Assembly (NCBI GenBank): GCA_024639785.1
Contig: JAHEGI010000022.1
Location: forward strand, 1 to 64,000
Direction of reading: 5' to 3'
Length of the DNA stretch: 64,000 bases
Source of the DNA: Cryomorphaceae bacterium
GTDB taxonomy: Bacteria; Bacteroidota; Bacteroidia; Flavobacteriales; Schleiferiaceae
Both the position numbers and the translations under genes were made by a program. Positions 52,826 through 62,766 of this stretch are shown piece after piece. Below the pieces are notes generated by a model. That model was not told the DNA's origin, did no database searches, and saw nothing but the letters and a program-made list of their open reading frames with translations. Every line of letters begins with the position of its first letter. Within the stretch, counting starts at the first letter, position 1.

Positions 52826-54144
52826 TGGCATTACGACGACAGGACATTCAGAATTATTTGCGCAAAGACGGGGCGTTGCCTCCCTCTGCGGAATTATTCG
52901 AGTTGGTTGAAAAGCATCCCTATTCCGCCATCTTACACTTTATCTATCTCCGAAGCCTTCAAGAAGAGGATAGTTATAAGTTTCCCGCCCAATTGCATCG
53001 GACAGCTGTGTCAACCATGAATCGGCATGCACTGTTGGATTGGGCCGAGGCGCCATTGATTCCGGTAGAAGTTCAAGCGGCCGCATGGAAGCAAAAGCAA
53101 GGTTCCGAATCATCCAAAGCCCGTGCAGAGGCTCCGGCAGAATTGCCTATTGAGCCTGTGAAGGCCTTGCCAGCTGAGGAAGACAAAGTACATGCGGAAG
53201 TAGTGCCCGCAGCGGCGCCGTCGCCGTCGCCAGCACCTGCATCATCACCGCCTACGCCTGCAGAACCCATCTCCTTCCCAAGTAAGCCTGCCTCAAGAAC
53301 GAAGCTTTCCGAGATTAATCTGGATGCGCTGCCCCCAGCTGTTCGGGAACAAGTCATGCGTAGTCGGGCCATTCAGGCGCAATATTCCAAGACTTCGGGG
53401 TCTGAAGCGATCCCTCAAGAGCCAAAACCCATCCCTGCGGTGGAGGCCAAGCCCGAGAGCAAGAAGGTTCCGGAGAAAGAGGATGCGCCGGCATCCACGA
53501 ACACGTCCTTGGAGCCCGCAGGGAAGCTGGAAAAGGAATCGACTCCAACGCCAGGGGGCCAGTCGGCTGCTCCGACAAGCAAGGAAGTTGCTTCAAAGCC
53601 CGTTCCTCCTGCGGCCTCAAAGCCCGTTCCAAAGCCTGCTTCGGAGTCCTCAATGAAGCCCGATTTGGAGCCTAGGGTAGCCAACGTAGCGCAGGCAAGC
53701 GTGAAAAAGCTTTCAGGTTCCAAGGAAAAGGCCAAAAAAGCGGAAAAGAAACCCGAGGCCAAAATGCCATCGGATCCAAGTCTTTCGCCATTTGCGAATT
53801 TCTTGATGGGTCTCCAGTCTTCAGTTACTGAAGACGCCCCTCCTGTGGTTCCCAAGAGTGAACGTGATCCGGCCATGGAGCGAGCAATTTTGGAGCAATT
53901 CCTTCAGGTAAACCCCAAAATCAAGCCCGTACGTGATGCGCCCATGGGGGAGAATTTGGCGCTAAAAACACCGAATGTGAGTGGGCTTGTCACTGAGACA
54001 TTGGCGAACCACTACTACGACCAAGGGATGACGGAAAAGGCCATCCAAGCATATGAGATTTTGAAATTGAAAGTTCCCGAGAAAAGTGCCATCTTTGCGG
54101 CCCGCATTTCAGAAATGCGTAAAACTCAATCTTCTACAAAATGA
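52825..54144 (+). CDS. Hypothetical protein with long Pro/Ala/Lys-rich linker and C-terminal TPR-like pair
   Basis: 439 residues. The N-terminal 80 residues look helical (NYLRKDGALPPSAELFELVEKHPYSAILHFIYLRSL-like), then about 250 residues are low complexity (short repeats of SKPVP, PAEP, EKEDAP), and the last 60 (ANHYYDQGMTEKAIQAYEILKL) form a TPR-like helix pair. No signal peptide. Similar genes occur between lptE and secG in related genomes, without known role. It overlaps secG by 4 nt. Confidence 0.7.
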   Translation: MALRRQDIQNYLRKDGALPPSAELFELVEKHPYSAILHFIYLRSLQEEDSYKFPAQLHRTAVSTMNRHALLDWAEAPLIPVEVQAAAWKQKQGSESSKARAEAPAELPIEPVKALPAEEDKVHAEVVPAAAPSPSPAPASSPPTPAEPISFPSKPASRTKLSEINLDALPPAVREQVMRSRAIQAQYSKTSGSEAIPQEPKPIPAVEAKPESKKVPEKEDAPASTNTSLEPAGKLEKESTPTPGGQSAAPTSKEVASKPVPPAASKPVPKPASESSMKPDLEPRVANVAQASVKKLSGSKEKAKKAEKKPEAKMPSDPSLSPFANFLMGLQSSVTEDAPPVVPKSERDPAMERAILEQFLQVNPKIKPVRDAPMGENLALKTPNVSGLVTETLANHYYDQGMTEKAIQAYEILKLKVPEKSAIFAARISEMRKTQSSTK

Positions 54145-54491
54145 CATACTTATTGATGTCGCTGATCGCCATCGTCAGCATCTTGTTGATCCTCGTCGTG
54201 TTGGTTCAAAACCCCAAAGGAGGCGGTTTGAGCGGCGCATTTGGCGGTTCTTCCGCTTCTATGATGGGCGGCGTAAAGCGCACGAACGACTTCCTAGAAA
54301 AGGCTACTTGGACGTTGGCCATTGCCTTGTTGGTCTTGGTTATTGCGGTCAATGTGATCAACCCCAACCAAGGTGCCGAGGCGCTGCCTGAATCGCAAGT
54401 CAACGATGAAATTGACAACGCAGCCCCTTCGTTCCAAACGCCGATTCAATCTTCGGCGCCAGCGACAGAACTACCTGCCTCTGCGGAGTAA
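54141..54491 (+). CDS. secG: Preprotein translocase subunit SecG
   Basis: 116 residues with two membrane helices (about 2-22 and 53-73) around the conserved loop [15 protein letters not shown]. The hydrophilic C-terminal extension is common in the phylum. SecG assists SecYEG in the inner membrane. It ends the operon; a strong terminator follows. Confidence 0.95.
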   Translation: MTYLLMSLIAIVSILLILVVLVQNPKGGGLSGAFGGSSASMMGGVKRTNDFLEKATWTLAIALLVLVIAVNVINPNQGAEALPESQVNDEIDNAAPSFQTPIQSSAPATELPASAE

Positions 54492-54515
54492 GCGGAAAAA
54501 TTGTCACTTCCTATA

Positions 54516-54547
54516 TGCCACCTTGTCATCAGGGTGGCATTTTTTTT
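54516..54547 (+). terminator. Intrinsic terminator after secG
   Basis: ATGCCACC and GGTGGCAT form an 8-bp stem with a 10-nt loop, followed by seven T residues, 25 nt beyond the secG stop. Confidence 0.88.
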
Positions 54548-54630
54548 GGTCAAAATGGGCTTGGCACAGCGTGTGCAATAGTCCACGCGGCATAACGCCT
54601 AAGTTTAATTTCAATCAAATCATTCATCAC

Positions 54631-54909
54631 ATGGCAAACTTGACCATCAAACCATTGGCTGACCGGGTCATCGTGGAACCCGCTGCGGCCGAGACCAAGA
54701 CGGCATCGGGACTCATTATCCCGGATACGGCCCAAGAAAAGCCCCAAAAAGGGACTGTCATGGCCGTAGGCAACGGTAAAAAAGATGAGCCCATGACGGT
54801 TTCCGTTGGCGATACGGTGCTTTACGGTAAATACGCCGGGACAGAGTTCAAATTCGAAGGATCAGATTATCTCATTATGCGTGAGTCGGACATCCTCGCT
54901 ATTATCTAA
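54631..54909 (+). CDS. groES: Co-chaperonin GroES
   Basis: 92 residues, beginning [17 protein letters not shown], the usual start; upstream in-frame ATGs belong to the terminator region. The mobile loop ([20 protein letters not shown]) that binds GroEL is intact. It lies 20 nt before groL. A possible -7 element TAAGTTTA at 54600-54607 gives a 23-nt leader. No CIRCE-type inverted repeat is visible upstream. Confidence 0.97.
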   Translation: MANLTIKPLADRVIVEPAAAETKTASGLIIPDTAQEKPQKGTVMAVGNGKKDEPMTVSVGDTVLYGKYAGTEFKFEGSDYLIMRESDILAII

Positions 54910-54913
54910 TTAG

Positions 54914-56560
<1,647 letters not shown>

Positions 56561-56603
56561 TTCCCCCGGGGTTCGCACAGCCCCGATTGAACTTCAAAGA
56601 AGG

Positions 56604-56637
56604 AAACCCGGCCCTCGAGAGAGGCGCCGGGTTTTTT
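56604..56637 (+). terminator. Intrinsic terminator after groL
   Basis: AAACCCGGC pairs with GCCGGGTTT (9 bp, 13-nt loop) followed by six T residues, 43 nt beyond the groL stop. Confidence 0.85.
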
Positions 56638-56663
56638 ATGCATTTGGAAAAAAAGGGTGAAGG

Positions 56664-57347
56664 CTAGAACAACGACTGGCTTTGGCTCGCATAGTAGAGC
56701 ATAGCGCCCCCAAGAGGTAAGAACAGATTGTCAAGGCCATAGGCCAAGTAGGCCTCGAGGATGGTTAGTAAGAGCAGACCTATCAAGAAAGTGAGGTGAA
56801 TAGGCAAACCAAAGAGCAGTCCTAGACCGATGCCAAGGAGGAAAAAGGTGAGGGAGCCCGCGAGTGATTTCCCTGCCATGCCGGGCCATTTGAGGGAGGG
56901 GATTTTACCTCCCCATTCGGCGCCCACATCGAGAAAGCCCAGGACTAACATGCCAAAAAAGTACCCTTCATCACCTTCGAAATTGGGCCCACCCCAGGTG
57001 TGGATGCCTACTTCCTCTGCTCGAAAGAAATAGACATAGCCCGTCACCAGGCTAATGCCCAATGGGAATACGACTTCCCCCCATGTTTTGCGCGGTACAT
57101 CGTGGATGCTGCTCAGAATCTTGAGGTATTTTGAAAGGGCCAGGGTGCCGGCAAAAAGGAGGCCCATGAGGCAAATTTCGACGGGGGAAATCAGGAAGGG
57201 AAGCACACAGGCCACGAGGGCCGACGCGATGTGCAGCATTTTGCGCGTGAGCACTGGGGAAACTCCTCCAAGACGTTTAACCGCTTCGGTGCCGCCAAAT
57301 AAGAGGAGGTACACTCCGGACAGTAGAAGGAAGTTTAAACTGATCAT
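56664..57347 (-). CDS. Phytol/dolichol-kinase-like membrane protein (CTP-dependent kinase/CdsA superfamily)
   Basis: 227 residues with about six or seven membrane helices. TRKMLHIASALV near residue 34, GEVVFPLGISLVTG near residue 90 and GKSLAGSLTFFLLG near residue 158 match the pattern shared by phytol kinases, dolichol kinases and relatives, which use CTP to phosphorylate long-chain alcohols; DNLFLPLGGA near the end matches the D-N-x3-P segment. Annotation pipelines usually call it phosphatidate cytidylyltransferase. It is the last gene of the five-gene operon, overlapping the GNAT-like gene by 4 nt (ATGA). Confidence 0.78.
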   Translation of the reverse strand: MISLNFLLLSGVYLLLFGGTEAVKRLGGVSPVLTRKMLHIASALVACVLPFLISPVEICLMGLLFAGTLALSKYLKILSSIHDVPRKTWGEVVFPLGISLVTGYVYFFRAEEVGIHTWGGPNFEGDEGYFFGMLVLGFLDVGAEWGGKIPSLKWPGMAGKSLAGSLTFFLLGIGLGLLFGLPIHLTFLIGLLLLTILEAYLAYGLDNLFLPLGGAMLYYASQSQSLF

Positions 57348-58309
57348 TCGGCTAAAGCTTCAAATTCATAGGAGGCGTAGGTTCGGAAAACGGTTATGTC
57401 TGGATCGGGCATTCGATTGACCCGATTTTCGGATTGCACGAGGGCATAAATACAGCGTTTGGCTCCTGCTTCCTGTGCGCGCACATGCAAGGCACCCGCG
57501 ACGGCGTTTCCAATTTTTTTGGCTTGGAATTCAGGGAGCAAGCCGATGGTTTTGAAAATCAACGTTCCATCGTCCAGATAAAACAAATAGGCAAAGCCGA
57601 CGCGGCGGTCATCAATTTGGACCCAATACAGCCAGGGTTGACCCCCATGGCTTTCGCCTAGAGACTTGGCCCAGCCTGTGAACTCATCGGGATTCAAGGT
57701 CTTGTAGCCCCAATTGCCCCGGAAAATCGCTTCAATCATGTAGTGCAAGGCGGTCCATTCTTCCTCGTGATCCATGCGAAAGGGAGTCAGGTTGAATCCT
57801 TCGGTATTCCAGTCTGTCAAGAAGGACTCGGAGATGGCAATAACCCCTTGATAGTCGGTTCTATAGGCGGATCGGTAGTGGGTAATTTTACTCGGATGTA
57901 ACTGCTCCATCCAAAGCCCATAGTGGGCTTGATTGCGCCATTCTCCGGGAAAAAGGGCTTGATCATCGCTCCACGTGATGAAGCGATACGGCAGGAAGGT
58001 TGAGCCTTGTAAAGGGCCAACCCAGCTACCTGGGAATGCCAATCTAAGCTCCGACCATTCGGATTGAAACGCCTCGAAATCTTGGCTTTTGCTTTCAAAA
58101 AAACCAAAGGCCCATTGGTCGTTTTCCATGCGGTACAGTCCGCAACAAAAGTGGCTGCCGTCATACCAGGTGCAGTCCGGTTGATTCAGGAAGAAGGACC
58201 AACATTGGCGCAAAACGGTTTCGTTTGGGTCGTAGTCCGTATAGTGTGCATAGAGCTGTTGACGCAAGACGAGGTAGTTGTCGGGTGGGTTCTGGTTAGG
58301 TCGCGTCAT
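57344..58309 (-). CDS. GNAT-like acyltransferase with N-terminal extra domain
   Basis: 321 residues. The C-terminal 150 hold a GNAT fold: FRMDHEEEWTALHYMIEAIF, a central strand VGFAYLFYLDDG and the acetyl-CoA-loop region IGLLPEFQAKKIGNAVAGAL. The first 170 residues (CWSFFLNQPDCTWYDG, FGFFESKSQDFEAFQ) may be a degenerate second GNAT domain. The acceptor is unknown. The ATG overlaps the upstream gene by 14 nt; an in-frame ATG 42 nt further up is possible. Confidence 0.7.
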   Translation of the reverse strand: MTRPNQNPPDNYLVLRQQLYAHYTDYDPNETVLRQCWSFFLNQPDCTWYDGSHFCCGLYRMENDQWAFGFFESKSQDFEAFQSEWSELRLAFPGSWVGPLQGSTFLPYRFITWSDDQALFPGEWRNQAHYGLWMEQLHPSKITHYRSAYRTDYQGVIAISESFLTDWNTEGFNLTPFRMDHEEEWTALHYMIEAIFRGNWGYKTLNPDEFTGWAKSLGESHGGQPWLYWVQIDDRRVGFAYLFYLDDGTLIFKTIGLLPEFQAKKIGNAVAGALHVRAQEAGAKRCIYALVQSENRVNRMPDPDITVFRTYASYEFEALAE

Positions 58310-60605
58310 GGGGAGCGGAGATTCGATGAATTTTTGATTGGGTCGCATCAAGGTAAATGGATTCGCCGCTGCGAAGCTGCTGTGTGATATCCGGCACGGC
58401 AATGAGGGTGGGAAGTCCCAACTCTCGGGCCACGATAGAAGCGTGGGAAAGGAGTCCGCCTTGCTCCACGATGAGCGCCTTCGCCTGTCCAATGACGATG
58501 CTCCAACCTGGGTCCGTATGTTTGGCGACCAAGATATCAAATGCCGGATAAGGCCCGGGTTGGAAGGTGGGCATCACTAAGACTCGGCCTTCCATCTGGC
58601 CTGGAACTACACATTGACCGCTCCAGTGGTCGCAGTGGGCGAGTTCGGGACGATGGATGGGGGCAGGATCCCCCGGCATGGCTGCAAAGGACCGAGGGTA
58701 GACGTCGTCGAGGTGTGCCTTGGCCTGCTCCTTTCGCTCGGCGATCAGGCGCTTCCAGCCGGGGTTCGCCCCCTGCTCCCATTCGGAAATCTGTAGCCAA
58801 AACACATCTTCAGGAGCATCCAACAGGTTGCCTTGTGCGTAGTGATGGCCAGATTCCAATAGAATTTTTCGCAACCACGCGAAGGCCGAAGAACGCAGGA
58901 GCCGGAGTCCTTCTCGTTGTTGGATGAATTGGCGAAGTTTGCGGATGCCCCAGGGGTAGCCTTTTTCTGAGGGCCAGCGCGGGGCTGGGAGGATGGGCTG
59001 CTGAGCGAGGGCTTCGAGGGTCTCTGCCAAGACGTCAAAGCGGTCGAGGGGGCTGGGGTCCTCTAGTCTTAATTCATTGGGGAAGCGACCACCAAATCGA
59101 TGGAGGTACTGGGTCCACCCTGCGCCGGCATCAGGTAGCTTCTTGAGGCCCTGTTCAAAGGCGAGGGAATCCCGTTGTTGTAGGGATTGTCGGAGGATGG
59201 GCTGCGCCCAAATTTGGTGTGCATGCGTTTGGAAGGCCCGAAGTTGTTGTCCACTGGGGGTATCCATCGTCAAATAGGTCCGCAGGGCATCTTCCGAAAA
59301 TTTCTTTTGCGCCCAACCCAAAAGGGTCATCAGGGCGGTGTCGTTTTCGACGGTGATGTACCATTTTCGGAGCCAATCATTTTCGAGACTTTTCCATAGT
59401 TGAATCAGGGTTTCCGGCTGATCGGCCCTCCAATCTCGTGCCCCGAGTCGTTCAAAATCGACTAGAATTTGGCGGGTAAAGCGCTCACGAACCCGACGAA
59501 AAGTGAGCAGTTTCCACAGAACGATGGGTCCGTAACAAAGCTTTAACCAGAGATTGGCCTGAAGAGATTCGGGGAGGAAAGGCTGGGCCTTTGTTTCGGC
59601 CGAAATCATGCGTTCCAAATTCTCTTTATTGCGCCCATAGCCGGGTAAAAATGCCATCATCGCATACCAATGGTTCATGACATAGTACATGCGTCCGTGG
59701 TAGGAGGACACGAGGTTTTCAAAGATGTTGGAATGCCGGGAGAGCTTTTGGCGAGAGACCCCTGAAGCCGCGAGGAGATCCTGGTAGACATGTTGGTAAA
59801 GACGCTGTGCTACGGACGCGGTCATTGGCCGAACGGTTCCCGCATAGGATTCTGCCAAATTGGAATTATCCAGCAGCCAGGGTTCCTGGTGCCATTCTCG
59901 CGTAACTGGGCGCGCTTGGAGAACGTAGAGCCGCCCGTTAGCATAGGACCACTCAAGGTCCATGGGGCGGCGGTAGGTATTTTGGACGCGTCGGTAGAGG
60001 TGGTGGAGGGCCTTCGCCAGGGCGGGCGTGAAGACACTGTGATCCACCCTGAATTCCTGGGTGCGGCCGTCGTGCCATCGCCAGCCGGTAAAGGCACTTG
60101 GTGCCTGACGGCGGTAGATTCTTCCGCTGGGATTGCAACCGAGTTCTTCGACGGGGAGGCCTTGGACTACGTATGCGCACAGGCCAGGGGCGAGATTGAG
60201 GAGGTAACGTTCATCATGGGTGAAGAGCACACCGGAAACACTGGGGTCGGCCAAGAAAGCTTGGACCACCACCCCATGATCCTCTTCTGTATCCGGCAGG
60301 CTTTGGGCCACGCGAAGACAGGCAGCGGGTAATTCCTCTAGCGTGACACCTAACAAGGTTAAGAATGCGCCGGCGGCGGCAGTTTCTTCGGTGTCTTCCG
60401 TGGCGGAAGAACTCCGAACGGCAAAGCGGTCTGGATGGCCTAGCTGGGAGGCGATGGCCTTGAGGTCAAGTTTCTGATCTACCAGAAGGTCCCGAGCATG
60501 CAGTGAGATAAACGGTAGTCCCGGAAACCCTGCATCCCGCAGCCGGGTGAGGCCTTTGGCCTTGTTGCCGATGGGAATGGTTAGAACCATAGCGCCATTT
60601 GACAT
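58296..60605 (-). CDS. PEP-synthase/rifampin-phosphotransferase-like phosphotransfer protein
   Basis: 769 residues. An N-terminal ATP-grasp domain (residues about 10-275) shows KAKGLTRLRDAGFPG, AVRSSSATEDT, VVQAFLADPSVSGVLFTHD and LQARPVTRE. The last 80 residues are the swivelling phosphohistidine domain with GGLLSHASIVARELGLPT, whose histidine would carry phosphate. The 400-residue middle is helical and lacks the PEP/pyruvate TIM barrel, as in rifampin phosphotransferases. Inferred reaction: ATP-driven transfer of a phosphoryl group through histidine to a small or lipid acceptor. It overlaps UbiA by 25 nt (alternative ATG at 60590 would give 10 nt). Confidence 0.82.
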   Translation of the reverse strand: MSNGAMVLTIPIGNKAKGLTRLRDAGFPGLPFISLHARDLLVDQKLDLKAIASQLGHPDRFAVRSSSATEDTEETAAAGAFLTLLGVTLEELPAACLRVAQSLPDTEEDHGVVVQAFLADPSVSGVLFTHDERYLLNLAPGLCAYVVQGLPVEELGCNPSGRIYRRQAPSAFTGWRWHDGRTQEFRVDHSVFTPALAKALHHLYRRVQNTYRRPMDLEWSYANGRLYVLQARPVTREWHQEPWLLDNSNLAESYAGTVRPMTASVAQRLYQHVYQDLLAASGVSRQKLSRHSNIFENLVSSYHGRMYYVMNHWYAMMAFLPGYGRNKENLERMISAETKAQPFLPESLQANLWLKLCYGPIVLWKLLTFRRVRERFTRQILVDFERLGARDWRADQPETLIQLWKSLENDWLRKWYITVENDTALMTLLGWAQKKFSEDALRTYLTMDTPSGQQLRAFQTHAHQIWAQPILRQSLQQRDSLAFEQGLKKLPDAGAGWTQYLHRFGGRFPNELRLEDPSPLDRFDVLAETLEALAQQPILPAPRWPSEKGYPWGIRKLRQFIQQREGLRLLRSSAFAWLRKILLESGHHYAQGNLLDAPEDVFWLQISEWEQGANPGWKRLIAERKEQAKAHLDDVYPRSFAAMPGDPAPIHRPELAHCDHWSGQCVVPGQMEGRVLVMPTFQPGPYPAFDILVAKHTDPGWSIVIGQAKALIVEQGGLLSHASIVARELGLPTLIAVPDITQQLRSGESIYLDATQSKIHRISAPHDAT

Positions 60606-61447
60606 AGGACGTAGGCCATCACGGCGGATAGTTGCAAAAGTTGGCTATGGCGCCGGATAGGGTTCTTTCCATAGAGAAATAGGCCCGCCAACAGCATACC
60701 TAAGGCGGCGGCGAGCAGGCCGCGATTGAGCGGCAACCCAGTGGAGTCAAAGGCAAAAAGAGCAGCTAGGGTGAGCAGAAATACGAGGACTGCCGAACCT
60801 TTTGGGCCAATCCGGGAAGAATAGCTGTCTCGGTAGCTGGTTTCTTCTTCGGGCGTTAGACATTTTCGAGCTACTTCGAGCTGGGCACTCAAAGCCAGAA
60901 TACCCCAGCCGTGGGACCAAATGGCATTTGGCCAGTCTACGCTCTGGGTGAGTGCTGCATAGGCTATCCATTGCAATAACACCATTTGGAAAAGCATGAC
61001 CAAATTGTAGAGCCAAAATCGCGGCTTGAGCCATGCCAACGGGCCAACTTCATAGCGAGCGATGATGGAATAAAGGAGTAAGCCTGCAGATAGCACCCCG
61101 GACAAAGGGTCCAAAGCCACATGAATACTGATGAAAATCCCTCCGTTGGCATAGCCCAGACGGTTGAGTTCCTGTACAGTGATGAGCCCACGTTGGAGTG
61201 GGCGTTCGGGATGATGGAGGTCATCAACTTCTTTGTCGCGCAATTCATCAATGATCCGGGTGTGTAACATGAAGGACAAGCCGGCAACTCCCAAAGCAGC
61301 ATATTTCCACCATGGGATTTCCGGATAGCCGAGACCTTGGAGCACTGCCGCGGTAGAAAGCAGGACGGCGGATGTGGTCACCAAAAGAATTCCCAGGGGG
61401 AAACGCTCTTTTTGGTATTGCCAAAATCTATGTGCAAATGAGCTCAT
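60581..61447 (-). CDS. UbiA-family prenyltransferase
   Basis: 288 residues with about eight membrane helices. The first Asp-rich motif is present in the variant RIIDELRDKEVDDLHHPERP, and the second motif in YRDSYSSRIG. Such enzymes move a polyprenyl group from its diphosphate to an aromatic or other acceptor within the membrane. The subgroup with a RIxDE...HPERxLQRG motif is not one with a known product as far as I can tell. Start overlaps the DUF3419 gene by 4 nt (ATGA). Confidence 0.85.
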   Translation of the reverse strand: MSSFAHRFWQYQKERFPLGILLVTTSAVLLSTAAVLQGLGYPEIPWWKYAALGVAGLSFMLHTRIIDELRDKEVDDLHHPERPLQRGLITVQELNRLGYANGGIFISIHVALDPLSGVLSAGLLLYSIIARYEVGPLAWLKPRFWLYNLVMLFQMVLLQWIAYAALTQSVDWPNAIWSHGWGILALSAQLEVARKCLTPEEETSYRDSYSSRIGPKGSAVLVFLLTLAALFAFDSTGLPLNRGLLAAALGMLLAGLFLYGKNPIRRHSQLLQLSAVMAYVLCQMALWF

Positions 61448-62397
61448 GGTCGGTGGTAGATATGATAGCGGTGATAAAATGGCACCCGATCCTGGAAAGG
61501 AGGTGCGATGCGGCACCAAGATTCAAGAAAAAATGCCGGGGGCGTCGTTTGAAAGCGATGATCCCAAAAAACCAAGGTAGAACCTGAGGTGGTGGATTGA
61601 TTTATGGTTCGAAAGAAGTCATCTATACCCTCGGAAGGGTAGCCCTCTAAAATATCTGAAGCATGGATAAATCGGGGTGCTGGAGGTAGTTTTTGGAGTG
61701 CCTGCTGCAAGCCCTCGGGATGGAGGAGGATCCTAGGTTGCACATCGTGCAGATCTCCTTTCAGGTAGGGGAGGTCCCCATGTGCATGACCACCAAACAA
61801 GAGGTAGTCTAAATAGGGATTGTCGGCCAGGCGGTGCGTGGCTAAACACTGCTCAAATTGGGTTAGGTAGTTGGGGGTAACCGCGGAACGACCTTGATTC
61901 TGGATCAATCCGGGATGGCGCGCTTTGGTATTGACGCGTTCGGGGGAGAAATAGCGTTGGGTGAACCATCGCCAACGCTTCGATTGCCACTGGGAACTAT
62001 GGTAAAAATCAAGTTGAGATGGAATATCCGTTGTTTCATAAAGCGCTTCTCTTGTTCTCCGAGAAACCAATACGGGGAGCAGCGTTCGGCTAAAGGTTCG
62101 CAAATAGCCTTCAAGTCGGCCGGCATGCAGCAATCCTCCTTTGAGCGCAAATGCACCTGCACCAAAGAGGCGATCCCGATGGGGGCTGTTCAGGGCAAGG
62201 ATTTTTTGCTCAATGTGATTCAATTGGGCGACTTCTGTGTCATAAACGTGAATCCTGGGAATGCCGCGGTGTAATAATTCCAGGGCGTGGTCTCCACCCG
62301 AGGCAATTAAGTGTACCTCATCGCAAGGGAAATCACTCCATGCTTTCCACAGAAGGCGAGGATCTTCCCAAGATTGGGCATAGTGGAGGGTGGCCAT
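61444..62397 (-). CDS. DUF3419/BtaA-like S-adenosylmethionine 3-amino-3-carboxypropyl transferase
   Basis: 317 residues. YAQSWEDPRLLWKAW near the start and HLIASGGDHALELL (SAM-binding loop) followed by VYDTEVAQLNHIEQKI match the DUF3419/BtaA family, whose characterised members transfer the aminocarboxypropyl group of S-adenosylmethionine to diacylglycerol, the first step to betaine lipid. FGGHAHGDLPY and SDILEGYPSEGID are conserved later. No BtaB N-methyltransferase is adjacent. The acceptor here is therefore open. It is the first gene of the operon. Confidence 0.78.
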   Translation of the reverse strand: MATLHYAQSWEDPRLLWKAWSDFPCDEVHLIASGGDHALELLHRGIPRIHVYDTEVAQLNHIEQKILALNSPHRDRLFGAGAFALKGGLLHAGRLEGYLRTFSRTLLPVLVSRRTREALYETTDIPSQLDFYHSSQWQSKRWRWFTQRYFSPERVNTKARHPGLIQNQGRSAVTPNYLTQFEQCLATHRLADNPYLDYLLFGGHAHGDLPYLKGDLHDVQPRILLHPEGLQQALQKLPPAPRFIHASDILEGYPSEGIDDFFRTINQSTTSGSTLVFWDHRFQTTPPAFFLESWCRIAPPFQDRVPFYHRYHIYHRP

Positions 62398-62402
62398 AGG
62401 AT

Positions 62403-62410
62403 TAAAGGTC
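62403..62410 (-). promoter_or_regulatory. Possible -7 element of the five-gene operon
   Basis: GACCTTTA on the minus strand, two mismatches to TAnnTTTG but similar to the era element, ending 5 nt before the first ATG. Confidence 0.35.
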
Positions 62411-62488
62411 TGCTTTTCTCCGTGGATAGTTTAGGGAAAAATTGTAAAAAGTGAATCGGGATTTAGGGCATTTCGCCATGGAGCGTTG

Positions 62489-62496
62489 TACATTTG
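62489..62496 (+). promoter_or_regulatory. -7 promoter element of tRNA-Leu
   Basis: TACATTTG, a perfect TAnnTTTG, ending 8 nt upstream of the mature tRNA 5' end. Confidence 0.7.
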
Positions 62497-62504
62497 CCCG
62501 CCCG

Positions 62505-62590
62505 GTCCGAGTGGTGAAATAGGTAGACACGAGGGACTTAAAATCCCTTCTTCAGTGATGGAGGTGCGGGTTCGATTCCCGCCTCGGGCA
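62505..62590 (+). tRNA. tRNA-Leu (TAA)
   Basis: 86 nt with a long variable arm, as expected for a class II tRNA. The acceptor stem GTCCGAG/CTCGGGC is 7 bp with one G-U pair, the anticodon loop is CTTAAAA with anticodon TAA, and the T-arm is GCGGGTTCGATTCCCGC. CCA is not encoded. An intrinsic terminator follows directly. Confidence 0.95.
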
Positions 62591-62594
62591 CATC

Positions 62595-62623
62595 AAACCT
62601 CAAGCAATGCTTGGGGTTTTTTT
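62595..62623 (+). terminator. Intrinsic terminator of tRNA-Leu
   Basis: AAACCTCAAGC and GCTTGGGGTTT form an 11-bp stem (one G-T pair) with a 3-nt loop and a run of T residues. Confidence 0.85.
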
Positions 62624-62722
62624 GTTTCTGAAAATCAAGTAATTAGGCGGGATTCTTCCTTTAGAGACTTATCCGATTAATTGAGTCAAATGTACAAATA
62701 GGATATCTAAAAGTGGATCCAG

Positions 62723-62766
62723 CTGGACTCGTTTCTGGACTCGTTTTGGGGGTTCTGGACTCTTTT
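62723..62766 (+). repeat. Short tandem repeat of CTGGACTCGTTT
   Basis: Two perfect adjacent copies (62723-62734 and 62735-62746) and a third with one change after an 8-nt gap (62755-62766). Confidence 0.75.

Noticed and set aside
54548-54630. Possible CIRCE heat-shock operator upstream of groES
   Set aside because: The 9-bp inverted repeat with 9-nt spacer of CIRCE is not present; only a weak promoter element is visible.
59790-60332. 180-codon plus-strand frame
   Set aside because: It is antisense to the ATP-grasp domain of the dikinase-like gene, whose motifs are intact.
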